The notes beneath the pieces were generated by a model, which was not told the DNA's origin, ran no database searches, and worked only from the letters and a program-made list of their open reading frames with translations. Below are positions 54,811 through 63,896 of a stretch of DNA of 64,000 nt, in pieces. Source of the stretch: Leisingera thetidis (GTDB lineage: Bacteria > Pseudomonadota > Alphaproteobacteria > Rhodobacterales > Rhodobacteraceae). Both the position numbers and the translations under genes were made by a program. Within the stretch, counting starts at the first letter, position 1. Each line of letters begins with the position of its first letter. Location: NCBI RefSeq assembly GCF_025857195.1, contig NZ_CP109787.1, forward strand, positions 3,385,501-3,449,500, written 5' to 3'.

Positions 54811-55175
54811 TGTGCCGTCCTCACTGCCCGCAACACTTCCACCATGTGATCGGCAGGATAGCCAGAGGGTATCTTGATGGCTGCCGCTCCGATACTGATC
54901 CGGCAGGAAGTGCTGCTTGCAGCCTCGGGTCCATTCTCGTGAGGAGGCGCTGCTGACCGCTGGGCCGCCGGAGCAACGACCTCGACAAAAGCTGGGTTCT
55001 TCCTGGAGGTGCCGGCCTTCTTGACCCAAAGAGCGACCAGCAATTTATTGGCTCCGTTCTCCTCAGCCGTCTCGTGGATTCCGGCATCAGCCAGGATCTT
55101 TTGAACGGCCGCAGCATGGAGCGCGTCCGGCCATTTTCGGCGCCCGGATGAGGAAACGGGGACCATGCACCCCAC
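54807..55175 (-). mobile_element. IS66 family TnpA, remnant element
   Basis: A 122-residue protein with an SSSGRRKWPDALHAAAVQ start, a helix-turn-helix (AEENGANKLLVALWVKKAG) and the end GYPADHMVEVLRAVRTAQ, the pattern of IS66 TnpA accessory proteins. No tnpC transposase and no clear terminal repeats were seen, so the element is inactive. It separates the PPOX region from the LysR/agmatinase operon. Confidence 0.8.
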
Positions 55176-55291
55176 AGCTTTGTCCAGACCCGCTTTTATG
55201 GGCCAATCCGAATGAGAGTGTCGGGCGCTGGCGGGCGCATGTCTAGTGCCTGGACCTGCACGAGAACCGTTCCGGCGTCCTGCCCTGCGAT

Positions 55292-55507
55292 GTGACCGAG
55301 ACCAACCGTGCCGAACACATGCGAATGCTGGACCGGCAAATCCTCGGGCTGCTGGTTTCCCGTGCCGCGGCGTCGGAGGTCAAACCACATGAGTTCGGGG
55401 AATTTTTGGACGGACATATTGAAGCGATCAGACGGATGTTTGACGAACACCCAACGCCGCTGACCGGACGGATTGCAAAGGCGGCGAGGCGGTATCGCTT
55501 CAAGTAA
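55292..55507 (+). CDS. Small orphan frame, possibly a gene end
   Basis: A 71-residue frame, MTETNRAEHMRMLDRQILGLLVSRAAASEVKPHEFGEFLDGHIEAIRRMFDEHP..., with natural-looking composition and likely helices. Coding-like sequence appears to extend upstream of the ATG to a stop near 55243, so it may be the C-terminal end of a truncated gene. It lies in the 400-base gap between the IS66 remnant and the LysR gene. No family recognised. Confidence 0.35.
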   Translation: MTETNRAEHMRMLDRQILGLLVSRAAASEVKPHEFGEFLDGHIEAIRRMFDEHPTPLTGRIAKAARRYRFK

Positions 55508-55582
55508 TAGCCGTCCCTCTCTAGCAACTGTATCCATTTTCCTTGAAGGCGGAGAAACCGGACCTTACGGGAGGCGGCACCA

Positions 55583-56512
55583 CTATTCATGATCCTTTTG
55601 GCAGGAAAGAATTGCTTTCGCCAAAAGGCCAGCCGCGCGCGAAGGTCGTTTACGCGGATATACGATTTGAAACGTGTCATTGAACGTGATCCGGTCCTTG
55701 GCCAGGGGGCGCAAACGGCCGCGCTGCACTTCGGGATCCGCGTAATGATCGGGCAGAAACCCGATAAAGGCCCCGGACAGAATGAGAAGAAGCGTGCTTT
55801 CCATATGCGCGGCAACGGCGTGCCAATTAAAGTCGATGCCGCAGATCGGTCCTTGCGGCATATATGTGCGTCCAGCAAAATCCTGCCGGGCAAGAACCGC
55901 ATCCGTCAGCGTGTCTTCCTCTACGGAAAACAAGGGGTGACGGCAGCCGCAATACAGGTTTTGGCGTTCTTCAAAGACATCGACAGCCTGCATCTGGCCC
56001 AGCTGACGCTGAGACGGCATCAGCACGGCCTGATAGCGGCCGTTCAAGATGCCTTGAGACAGGACTTGCGGCGCTGCAATGTCAATCGACAGCCGCACCT
56101 GTGGTGCGAGTTTTGAAAATTGCTCGATGGCACGATCCAGTTTCAGGCTTCGGTTGGTGTACATGGCATCCACCGTCCCGAAACTCAGATCTCCGGACAA
56201 TTCCCCCTGCGCTTCGCTGACCGCATTTTGAAACCGGTCGATGGATCCGAAAAGATCAAGCATCGCCGAATAGATCTGCCGGCCTTCCTCGGTCAGGTAG
56301 AAGCCGCCGCGGCCACGCTCGCACAACCGCATGCCGAGCCGCTCCTCAAGATGCCGCATGTGCGCTGAAATCGTAGCCTGCGTCATGCCGAGGTTTACCT
56401 GAGCGGCCGAAAACCCGTTGGCATTCACAATTTCGGCAAAGACCCGCAGCAGGCGCAAATCAACATCAGCAAGGCCGTGTGGCTGGGGCGTTTGAAGAGC
56501 AATCTTTTCCAT
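55583..56512 (-). CDS. LysR family transcriptional regulator
   Basis: A 309-residue LysR protein. Its HTH domain is at about 15-75 (VDLRLLRVFAEIVNANGFSAAQVNLGMTQATISAHMRHLEERLGMRLCERGRGGFYLTEEG) and the effector domain at about 100-300. It is divergent from the agmatinase gene with 99 bases between, including a CTAAGCTTAG palindrome at 56531-56540, and should control the following operon. Confidence 0.93.
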   Translation of the reverse strand: MEKIALQTPQPHGLADVDLRLLRVFAEIVNANGFSAAQVNLGMTQATISAHMRHLEERLGMRLCERGRGGFYLTEEGRQIYSAMLDLFGSIDRFQNAVSEAQGELSGDLSFGTVDAMYTNRSLKLDRAIEQFSKLAPQVRLSIDIAAPQVLSQGILNGRYQAVLMPSQRQLGQMQAVDVFEERQNLYCGCRHPLFSVEEDTLTDAVLARQDFAGRTYMPQGPICGIDFNWHAVAAHMESTLLLILSGAFIGFLPDHYADPEVQRGRLRPLAKDRITFNDTFQIVYPRKRPSRAAGLLAKAILSCQKDHE

Positions 56513-56530
56513 ACATAGAGATTATCACAA

Positions 56531-56540
56531 CTAAGCTTAG
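56531..56540. promoter_or_regulatory. Palindrome in the lysR/agmatinase promoter region
   Basis: CTAAGCTTAG, 10-bp perfect, flanked by similar AT-rich sequences (CATAGAGATTATC and ATACATATAGATTT). It is a candidate LysR binding site. Confidence 0.4.
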
Positions 56541-56611
56541 ATACATATAGATTTAACTGAGCGATTTTCGGTGCTTTCCTGATCCCGTCCAAATTTGGAG
56601 GGGAGAAAAGC

Positions 56612-57583
56612 ATGTCCGGCAATGCCTATGACCAAGGCCGCCTCAACTTGCCATTTGTTGGCATCAGCACCTTTGGGAAACACCCGTATGTAGCGGACTG
56701 GGACCGCATAGACGCCGATGTCGCGATTCTCGGTGCTCCGTTCGACTTTGGTACCCAGTGGCGCGCCGGCGCGCGGTTCGGGCCGCGGTCAATCCGTGAA
56801 GCTTCCACATTGTTCTCGTTTGGCCATGGCGGCGCGTATGACCATGAGGACGATGTTACTTATCTGCCGGCGGAGAAGGTCCGGATAGTCGATCTTGGCG
56901 ATGCCGATATCATCCATACTGATACTGAAAAGAGCCACGCGAACATCGAACTTGGCGTCCGCAAAATTCTGGCCGCTGGCGCACTGCCAGTGGTCCTGGG
57001 CGGGGATCACTCGGTCAACATCCCCTGCATCAATGCCTTTGATGAGGATTGTGCCCGGAAAGGCCCCATCCACGTCATTCAGATCGACGCGCATCTCGAC
57101 TTCGTCGATGAACGCCACGGTGTGCGTTGCGGGCATGGCAACCCGATGCGCCGCGCCGCCGAGAAGGACTATGTCTGCGGCCTGTCGCAACTTGGTATCC
57201 GAAATGTCTCCTCGACAGCGCGCGACGGCTATGAGGCAGCGCGTGCCATGGGCTCCGATATCCTCTCGGTACGCCAGATCCGTTCGCTTGGAGTGGAGGC
57301 TGTGCTGGCGCGGATCCCAAAGGGCGAACGCTATTACGTGACAATCGACATCGACGGGTTCGACCCCTCGATTGCTCCAGGCACGGGCACGCCCTCGCAT
57401 GGCGGGTTCATTTACTACGAGGTGCTGGAAATTCTCGCCGGCCTTGCCGGACGCGGCACGATTGTCGGCATCGATCTCGTCGAGGTTGCGCCGGACTACG
57501 ACCACACCGGCGGCACGGCAATTCTGGCGGCACAGGTTCTGATGAACCTTATCGGCCGCATCATGCACGCGCGGGAGGTCTGA
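56612..57583 (+). CDS. speB: Agmatinase / ureohydrolase family protein
   Basis: A 323-residue ureohydrolase. Manganese ligands are His133 (GGDHS), Asp159, His161 and Asp163 (IDAHLDF), and Asp246 and Asp248 (IDIDGFDP). The last is followed by the conserved GTGTP. The family cleaves a guanidino group to urea and an amine, with agmatine, guanidinobutyrate, guanidinopropionate or similar as substrate; the sequence does not settle which. GGAGGGGAG precedes the ATG. First gene of a LysR-controlled operon lacking other polyamine genes, so the symbol is tentative. Confidence 0.88.
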   Translation: MSGNAYDQGRLNLPFVGISTFGKHPYVADWDRIDADVAILGAPFDFGTQWRAGARFGPRSIREASTLFSFGHGGAYDHEDDVTYLPAEKVRIVDLGDADIIHTDTEKSHANIELGVRKILAAGALPVVLGGDHSVNIPCINAFDEDCARKGPIHVIQIDAHLDFVDERHGVRCGHGNPMRRAAEKDYVCGLSQLGIRNVSSTARDGYEAARAMGSDILSVRQIRSLGVEAVLARIPKGERYYVTIDIDGFDPSIAPGTGTPSHGGFIYYEVLEILAGLAGRGTIVGIDLVEVAPDYDHTGGTAILAAQVLMNLIGRIMHAREV

Positions 57584-57585
57584 AA

Positions 57586-58368
57586 ATGGGCAAACTCCGC
57601 TATGATTTCACCGGGGAACAGGTGCTGGTCACAGGCGCAAGCCGTGGTATCGGCTTTGCTGCCGCCAGAGCCTTTGCCATGGCTGGTGCCGAGGTGACGG
57701 TCTTGTCTTCAGGCGCCGGCATCCATGCCGCCGCTGATGCGATTGCCACAGAAAGCGGGCGTCCTTGCCGGGCGCTCGAAGCCGACATCACCGATAGCGC
57801 ATCCGTAAAGGCAGCGCTTGCGCCGCTCGACCGGATCGACGTGCTGGTCAACAATGCCGGGCTGGAGCGCATCACCCCGCTGCTCGACCCTGACGCGGCC
57901 GTAGAGGAAACATTCCGGCGTATCACTGACATCAATGTGAACGGTACCTTCTACGTCACCCGCCACGCCGTGCCGAAAATGCGCAATGGCGGAAGTATTA
58001 TCGTGACCGCTTCGATCTGGAGCCGTACCGCGGTGCCGGAGTTTGCGGCCTATGTCGGCTCGAAGCATGCCAACTTGGGTTTCACCCGCGTGATGGCCAA
58101 GGAACTCGGGCCGCGCAGTATCCGGGTGAATGCGGTTTGTCCGGGATGGGTCAAGACCGATGCAGCGATGTTGTCGCTGACCGAGATGTCGCAGCGCACC
58201 GGGCGCAGCGAAGAAGATCTGTTGTCCGAGATCACTGCCGCGCAAATCCTGCCGGGACTGCTGGAACCTGACGATATTTCTGCGGCCTACCTTTATCTCG
58301 CCTCTGACGGCGCGCGGGATATCACCGGTCAAGCGGTCATGGTTGACCGCGGCGAGGTGATGGCATGA
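57586..58368 (+). CDS. SDR family oxidoreductase (first)
   Basis: A 260-residue short-chain dehydrogenase. Cofactor motif TGASRGIGFAAARAFAMAG (about 16-34); NNAGLERI near 91; catalytic Ser in TASIW and the YxxxK motif as YVGSKHANLG (about 150-158). The Gly-rich motif suggests an NAD(P) dehydrogenase or reductase of a hydroxy or oxo group. It begins 2 bases after the agmatinase stop and overlaps the next gene by 4. Confidence 0.93.
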   Translation: MGKLRYDFTGEQVLVTGASRGIGFAAARAFAMAGAEVTVLSSGAGIHAAADAIATESGRPCRALEADITDSASVKAALAPLDRIDVLVNNAGLERITPLLDPDAAVEETFRRITDINVNGTFYVTRHAVPKMRNGGSIIVTASIWSRTAVPEFAAYVGSKHANLGFTRVMAKELGPRSIRVNAVCPGWVKTDAAMLSLTEMSQRTGRSEEDLLSEITAAQILPGLLEPDDISAAYLYLASDGARDITGQAVMVDRGEVMA

Positions 58369-59102
58369 CGGCGCGTGTTCTCATTACCGGCGCTCAGCGC
58401 GGCATCGGAGCCGCCACTGCCCTGGCCTTTGCAAGACAGGGCGCGCGTTTGGCGCTTGCCGATCTCAGTGCGCCGGACACATCCGCCGGAGCGGCAGGCT
58501 CACAAGGAGCGGCAGAGTCTCACGCGTACGCCTGCGATGTCTCCGATGCGGCCGCGGTGGCCGCGCTGGCTGAGACCGTGCAATCTGCCTGGGGCGGGCT
58601 TGATGTGCTGGTCCACTGTGCCGGAATCATCCACGAAGCTCCGCTTCTGGACACCCCGGCGGCAGACTTCGACCGCGTGATTGCCGTCAATCTTCGTGGC
58701 AGTTTTTTGGTTGGCCAGGCCGCCATCGGCCTGATGACACCCGATGCGGCCAACCCGCCCCGCGCGATCCTGATCGCTTCCGACATGGCCTATTACGGGC
58801 GCGAGACATTTTCACCTTATGTCGCCTCCAAACACGGTGTGCTTGGGCTCGTGCGCAGCTGGGCCAAGGAGTTCGCCCCCGGCATTCTTGTCAACGCCAT
58901 CTGCCCCGGACCGATCGATACCGAAATGCTCGGCGCCGAACACATGAGCGCTGAATGGCGGGCAAAAGAGCTTGCCATTCCGCTCGGCCGCTTCGGCACG
59001 CCAGAGGAGGTTGCCACGGTGGCGGCCTTCCTCGCCGGCCCCGGCGGCCGGTATTTCACCGGCCAAGGGATTGGCCCCAACGGCGGGAGCGTCATGCCAT
59101 GA
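58365..59102 (+). CDS. SDR family oxidoreductase (second)
   Basis: A 245-residue short-chain dehydrogenase: TGAQRGIGAATALAFARQG (about 7-25), VHCAGIIHEAPL (NAG-type motif as HCAG), catalytic Ser (IASDMAYYG) and YVASKHGVLG. It is a different paralogue from the preceding SDR and is coupled to both neighbours by ATGA overlaps, suggesting stoichiometric expression. Confidence 0.92.
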   Translation: MTARVLITGAQRGIGAATALAFARQGARLALADLSAPDTSAGAAGSQGAAESHAYACDVSDAAAVAALAETVQSAWGGLDVLVHCAGIIHEAPLLDTPAADFDRVIAVNLRGSFLVGQAAIGLMTPDAANPPRAILIASDMAYYGRETFSPYVASKHGVLGLVRSWAKEFAPGILVNAICPGPIDTEMLGAEHMSAEWRAKELAIPLGRFGTPEEVATVAAFLAGPGGRYFTGQGIGPNGGSVMP

Positions 59103-59995
59103 TCAGCAACCCTATCCCCTGGCCGGGCGGAGCAAAATGCGCGGCCTGCATCACCTTCGACATGGACGCCGACAGCCTGATCCATCTGGCGCATCCGAAC
59201 GACGGCCACAGCCGCACCGCGGCAATTTCCATGCTCCGCTACGGGCCGGAAATTGCCATCCCGCGTATCGTCGAAAGCTACCGGCAGCTTGGCATCCGCC
59301 AGACCTTTTTCATTCCGGCCTGGTGCATCGAGCAATACCCAAGGGCGGTCGAGGCGATCCTGGAGGGCGGGCATGAGATCGCCCATCACGGCTTCCTGCA
59401 TGAGCATCCGCGTGAACTTTCAGCGGACGAAGAGGCCCATTGGCTTGACCGGGGCATTGAAGTCATCGTCGAGGCGACCGGCAAACGCCCGCGCGGCTGG
59501 CGTGCGCCGCTCTACAACTTCTCGCACCGCTCGGCGGATCTTCTGGCGGAGCGGGGCTTTGTCTATGATGCCTCGCTGATGGGCGACGACCAGCCGTATT
59601 TGCTTCAATCCGCGGCTGGGCAGCTGGTGGAACTGCCGTCGCATTGGGGCATGGACGACTGGCCGCAATATGTTCAGTCGATGGATCTCGACTACATGAT
59701 GCCCATCCGCGCGCCGCAAGAGGGATTCAAGATCTTCTCGCAGGAATATGAGGCGGCATGGCGCCACGGCGGATTGTGGATTCCCGTTGTGCATCCCTTT
59801 GCCACCGGCCGGCTGGCGCGGTGGGAGATCATGCACCGGTTTATTGAAGAGGCTCTGGAACGCGGCGGTGTCTGGTTTGCACCGATGGAGGAGATCGCGG
59901 CCCATGTCCAGGATGTGGTGCAAAGCGGGGCATGGAGCCCGCGCGTAGACAAGCTGCCGCATTACCCGGAACCCGTCCAGGTCCGGAGAACCTAA
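59099..59995 (+). CDS. Polysaccharide deacetylase-fold hydrolase
   Basis: A 298-residue NodB-fold metal hydrolase. The metal site starts CAACITFDMDADS (Asp pair near 21-25), followed by HEIAHHGFLHEHP (His-His near 95-96) and RGWRAPLYNFS (Arg near 136). The LIHLAHPND insertion and overall length resemble PuuE-type allantoinase/polysaccharide deacetylases rather than chitin deacetylases. It probably hydrolyses a small amide or N-acyl group. It overlaps the upstream SDR by 4 bases. Confidence 0.88.
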   Translation: MISNPIPWPGGAKCAACITFDMDADSLIHLAHPNDGHSRTAAISMLRYGPEIAIPRIVESYRQLGIRQTFFIPAWCIEQYPRAVEAILEGGHEIAHHGFLHEHPRELSADEEAHWLDRGIEVIVEATGKRPRGWRAPLYNFSHRSADLLAERGFVYDASLMGDDQPYLLQSAAGQLVELPSHWGMDDWPQYVQSMDLDYMMPIRAPQEGFKIFSQEYEAAWRHGGLWIPVVHPFATGRLARWEIMHRFIEEALERGGVWFAPMEEIAAHVQDVVQSGAWSPRVDKLPHYPEPVQVRRT

Positions 59996-60053
59996 TGGAT
60001 ACCTAAGGAGAGTTACTGCGGGCTGAATTGGCCTGCCATCAAGGGAGGGAACG

Positions 60054-60218
60054 ATGAACGAACATACTGAGGAATGGCTCGCTGAGATTGATCGGCGCGC
60101 CGCGGTCTATGACCAGACCGGCGAAGACGGCCAAGGCCGCATGACCGCAGTCGACTATCTCGGGATAGCCGCGCTGACTTTGGCGGTTGCCGCCGTTTTC
60201 TGGGTGTGGGGGACCTGA
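60054..60218 (+). CDS. Small single-helix membrane protein
   Basis: A 54-residue frame: MNEHTEEWLAEIDRRAAVYD, then a charged linker, then one hydrophobic helix (about 32-50, VDYLGIAALTLAVAAVFWVW) ending in GT. AGGGAGGG lies about 7 bases before the ATG, and the stop is one base before the permease start, so it is translated with it. No known family. A helper or regulatory subunit of the NCS1 permease is plausible. Confidence 0.7.
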   Translation: MNEHTEEWLAEIDRRAAVYDQTGEDGQGRMTAVDYLGIAALTLAVAAVFWVWGT

Positions 60219-60219
60219 G

Positions 60220-61686
60220 ATGACAATGGAAACAACATCTGAGAGCTTTGGGGCGGAACCCGCAGGCGATGTATCCAATGGCTATGCTGCGGCAGCCGAA
60301 CGGGGCGATGCGCCGCTGCTGCCATCCGAACGGCTATGGGGGTTCAAGGAATTCACCTTTGCCAATTCGGCGCTGGCAATTGCCACTTGGGCCTTCCTGA
60401 TCGGAGGCGCGGTTGGATTGTTTGTCGGTCCCAAGGAAGGGATCGCGGCAATCGTGATCGGCAATATTTTCGGTGTGGTTCTGACTGCACTGGCCACCAC
60501 GGTCATGACAGGGCGCTACGGTGTGGAACAGTTCACCGCCCTGCGCAGCCAGTTCGGTTACAACGGCAGCCGCCTTGTCTATCTGCTGGCTGTCATCGTT
60601 CTGACCATGGGCTGGCTGGCTGTGCTGGCAATGATGTTCGGCCGTTCGATTGACGGGCTGACCGCGCTGGCAAGCGGCGGCACGGCTTCTCCTGTCGGCA
60701 TCAAGACGGCCATTGCGGCGGTCGGGGCGATCCTGCTGACCTGGTATATCGTCGCCCGCGGGCCGACGTCGATCAAGGTCTTCAACATGATCGTTTCGCC
60801 CGCGCTGGTGCTCCTGATGGCAGGCATGCTGTGGCTGATCTTCCGTCAGCATTCCTTTGCAGAACTGATGGCCATGGAAGCACTCGACCCGCCGTTCGAG
60901 GACAGCCATCTGAACTTTATCATCGCGATCGAGGTCAACATGGCGGCGGGCTTCTCCTGGTGGCCCTATATCGGCAACCTGGCGCGGCTGACACGCAATG
61001 AGCGGACCGCCTTCTGGCCCAACCTTGTCGGCATTTTCGGGGCCGCAGTGCTCGGCGAGATCGTGGGATTGCTGGCGGCGGTATCTCTGGGCGACAGCGA
61101 CCCGACAATCTGGATGACGATGATTGCCGGCGTTGGTTTCGGTGTGCTGGCGCTCGCTTTCATCGCCTTCGCCAACATCACTTCAATGGCCAATATCCTA
61201 TATTCTGCAAATGTCGGGCTGCGTCAGGTCGGCACGGCTGGCGTGCGCCGGATCGGCTGGGGCACGCTGCTGTTCGGGTTTTGCATTGTGCCGCTGCTGC
61301 TGGCCGTGGTCTTTCCGCAGATATATGACGGGTTCTTCATTTTCCTGGTCTGGACTTCGGCGCTCAACTCGGCGCTGGCGGGGATCGGCATCGCCGACTA
61401 CTTCTTCCTGCGCCGCCAGCGGCTTGACCTGCGCGCGCTGCACGGCAGGCAGGAAAACGGCGCTTACCAGTTCCTGGGCGGGTTCAACCCGATTGGTCTC
61501 TTCGCGCTGCTGGCGGGCTTTGTCACCTATGTGTGGCTGTTCAACCCGCAAACGCTCGATAACGTGGAAGCCTTCCGCTACCTCACGGCGTCGCTGCCAT
61601 CCTGCGCAATGGCCGGGCTGGTCCACTACGTATTGACCCGCTTGCTGGCCAACCGTCTCGGCTGGGGGAATTACCCCAAGAACTAA
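60220..61686 (+). CDS. NCS1 family permease (cytosine/purine/allantoin type)
   Basis: A 488-residue transporter with about twelve membrane helices. ERLWGFKEFTFANSALAIATWAFLIGGAVGLFVG resembles the NCS1 first helices, and helix 6 carries AIEVNMAAGFSWWPYIGNLARLTRNE. NCS1 proteins import nucleobases, hydantoin, allantoin and some vitamins with Na+ or H+. ATG 60220 follows the preceding stop by one base. Downstream a hairpin (61694-61723) precedes the GMC gene. Confidence 0.88.
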   Translation: MTMETTSESFGAEPAGDVSNGYAAAAERGDAPLLPSERLWGFKEFTFANSALAIATWAFLIGGAVGLFVGPKEGIAAIVIGNIFGVVLTALATTVMTGRYGVEQFTALRSQFGYNGSRLVYLLAVIVLTMGWLAVLAMMFGRSIDGLTALASGGTASPVGIKTAIAAVGAILLTWYIVARGPTSIKVFNMIVSPALVLLMAGMLWLIFRQHSFAELMAMEALDPPFEDSHLNFIIAIEVNMAAGFSWWPYIGNLARLTRNERTAFWPNLVGIFGAAVLGEIVGLLAAVSLGDSDPTIWMTMIAGVGFGVLALAFIAFANITSMANILYSANVGLRQVGTAGVRRIGWGTLLFGFCIVPLLLAVVFPQIYDGFFIFLVWTSALNSALAGIGIADYFFLRRQRLDLRALHGRQENGAYQFLGGFNPIGLFALLAGFVTYVWLFNPQTLDNVEAFRYLTASLPSCAMAGLVHYVLTRLLANRLGWGNYPKN

Positions 61687-61693
61687 CGAAAAT

Positions 61694-61723
61694 CCGGCAG
61701 GTGAAGCTTCGTTTGCCTGCCGG
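61694..61723 (+). terminator. Intercistronic hairpin between permease and GMC genes
   Basis: CCGGCAGG and CCTGCCGG pair around a 14-base loop. It may stabilise the upstream message or partly terminate it. Confidence 0.45.
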
Positions 61724-61767
61724 CCGCCGCAAGGCTGCAATCCACTTGAAATAACGGAAGGTGTCCC

Positions 61768-63447
61768 ATGACCCAGTCCTACGACTATATCATCATTGGT
61801 GCGGGCTCAGCTGGATGCGTGCTGGCGAACCGGCTGAGCGAAGACCCCAAAACCCGCGTTCTGGTGCTGGAATTCGGCGGGTCGGACAAGTCCATCTTCA
61901 TCCAGATGCCAACGGCGCTGTCCATTCCGATGAACGGCACCAAGCATAACTGGCGCTACTACACGCTGCCCGAACCAGGTCTGGACGGGCGCCGGGTGCA
62001 TTGCCCGCGCGGCAAGGTGCTGGGCGGGTCATCTTCGATCAACGGCATGGTCTACATGCGCGGCCATGCACGCGACTTTGATGAATGGGAGGAGCTTGGC
62101 GCCAAAGGCTGGGGCTACGCCAACTGCCTTCCTTATTTCCAGCGCGCCGAAAGCTGGAAGGGCGGAGGCGATGAATGGCGCGGGGACACCGGCCCGCTTG
62201 CCACGAATGCCGGCAATGAAATGGAAAACCCCCTTTATCGCGCCTTCGTCGCGGCAGGGCGGGAGGCAGGCTATGTCACCACAGACGACCCGAACGGCCA
62301 CCTGCAGGAGGGGTTCGGCCCGATGCACATGACCGTGAAGGACGGGCGCCGCTGGTCGACTGCCAACGCCTATCTGAAACCCGCGATGTCCCGGCCGAAC
62401 CTGACCGTCCTGACCCACGCCATGACGCGGCGGGTGATCCTGGAGGGAAAGCGCGCGGTGGGCGTCGAGTATGAACGCGGCGGTCAGCGCCACATTGCTC
62501 ATGCCACCTGCGAGGTGTTGATCTCTTCTGGCCCGATCGGCGCACCGCACCTGCTGCAGCGGTCGGGGATCGGCCCGGCAGAGGTTCTGCGCAAAGCCGG
62601 TGTCGGCGTGCAGCACGATTTGCCCGGCGTGGGGGAAAACCTGCAGGATCACTCCGAGGTCTACATCCAGTACGCCTGCAAGGAACCGATTACGCTGAAT
62701 GGCAAGATGGGGCTTTGGAGCAAGTTCCTGATCGGCGCGGAGTGGATACTGTTCAAGCGCGGCCTGTCGGCCACCAACCACTTCGAAAGCGGCGGTTTCA
62801 TCCGTTCGGATGCCTCCTTGGAATGGCCCGATATTCAGTTCCATTTCCTGCCTGCCGCGATGCGGTATGACGGCAAAGAGCCGCTAAAGGAGCATGGCTT
62901 CATGGTGCTGACGGGGCCCAATAAACCCAAAAGCCGGGGCCATGTGCGGCTGCGGTCCACCGACCCGTTTGAGCAGCCCGATATCCTGTTCAATTACCTT
63001 GAGCGGGAAGAAGACCGGGAAGGGTTCCGCAAGTGCTTGCGGCTGACGCGGGAGATTGTCGCCCAGCCTGCGTTTGACAGGTACCGAGGTGAGGAAATGG
63101 CCCCCGGCAAGGACGTCCGGACGGATGACGAGATCGACGCCTGGGTGCGTGAAACGATGGAAAGCACCTATCATCCCTGCGGCACCTGCCGCATGGGCGA
63201 GGATGGAATGGCCGTTGTGGACAGCGAGCTGAAGGTACACGGTATCGGCGGGCTGCGCGTGATTGACAGCTCAGTTTTCCCGAGTGAGCCCAACGCCAAT
63301 CTGAACGCCCCAACGATCATGCTGGCGGAACGCGCGGCGGACATGGTGCGCGGGCGCACGCTGCTGCCGCCATCGAATGCCGCGGTTGGCACCGCCCCGG
63401 GGACGGGCCAGACCCAGCGCAGCAGCGAGCCAGTCCGCAAAATCTGA
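61768..63447 (+). CDS. GMC family oxidoreductase (choline dehydrogenase-like)
   Basis: A 559-residue GMC flavoenzyme. FAD motif [20 protein letters not shown] (about 6-25), GMC signature 1 [18 protein letters not shown] (about 84-101), signature 2 [17 protein letters not shown] (about 252-268), catalytic His in [11 protein letters not shown] (near 473) and the C-terminal [14 protein letters not shown] with the second catalytic residue. It should oxidise a primary alcohol to an aldehyde. Similarity to BetA is general, and the neighbouring genes do not look like a choline system. GGAAGG precedes the ATG. Confidence 0.92.
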   Translation: MTQSYDYIIIGAGSAGCVLANRLSEDPKTRVLVLEFGGSDKSIFIQMPTALSIPMNGTKHNWRYYTLPEPGLDGRRVHCPRGKVLGGSSSINGMVYMRGHARDFDEWEELGAKGWGYANCLPYFQRAESWKGGGDEWRGDTGPLATNAGNEMENPLYRAFVAAGREAGYVTTDDPNGHLQEGFGPMHMTVKDGRRWSTANAYLKPAMSRPNLTVLTHAMTRRVILEGKRAVGVEYERGGQRHIAHATCEVLISSGPIGAPHLLQRSGIGPAEVLRKAGVGVQHDLPGVGENLQDHSEVYIQYACKEPITLNGKMGLWSKFLIGAEWILFKRGLSATNHFESGGFIRSDASLEWPDIQFHFLPAAMRYDGKEPLKEHGFMVLTGPNKPKSRGHVRLRSTDPFEQPDILFNYLEREEDREGFRKCLRLTREIVAQPAFDRYRGEEMAPGKDVRTDDEIDAWVRETMESTYHPCGTCRMGEDGMAVVDSELKVHGIGGLRVIDSSVFPSEPNANLNAPTIMLAERAADMVRGRTLLPPSNAAVGTAPGTGQTQRSSEPVRKI

Positions 63448-63896
63448 CAGGAAGATTGGCCCTGCAGAGTCCTAATGCCAACCGCCGATGCATGCAGTTT
63501 GGAGATAAAAACATATTGGTTCGGCAGAGGCGGCATCGGCCCAGAGCGACGATCAGAACACTATGAGGCAGCTTGACGGCTTGGAGCCCATTCCGAAAGC
63601 GCTAAGCCCCTGCTGCGCGCGCAGAATTTTCCACGAAGCGCCATGGCTGTGTCCACCGCTGCTTCACTATGAAAAAGCAGCCATTCATGCAAGCCGCAGC
63701 ACGGTTCGGATCAGCAGCAACGGAACTGCGCAAACAGGTGAACCTTCTTGCATGGCAGCCAACGGCCGCTTCCAGAAGCCCTTGTTTGCCCGAAGGAGCC
63801 GCCTGTACTACTCGACCCAAATTTGTACCCGGTTACCTGGCTTGATAGCCCGGGCAGAAACTGCCCGGGCCACTGTCTTGGACTATTGCACTCGCT
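63448..63896. other. Gene-free end region
   Basis: 449 bases without a recognised gene. Open frames here lack a ribosome site and family features. The only structure is the hairpin at 63848-63870. Confidence 0.45.
63848..63870 (-). terminator. Perfect hairpin after the last gene
   Basis: GCCCGGGCAG-AAA-CTGCCCGGGC, 10-bp stem with a 3-base loop, 26 bases past the stop of the partial minus-strand gene. It is a good terminator candidate despite a poor T run. Confidence 0.6.
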
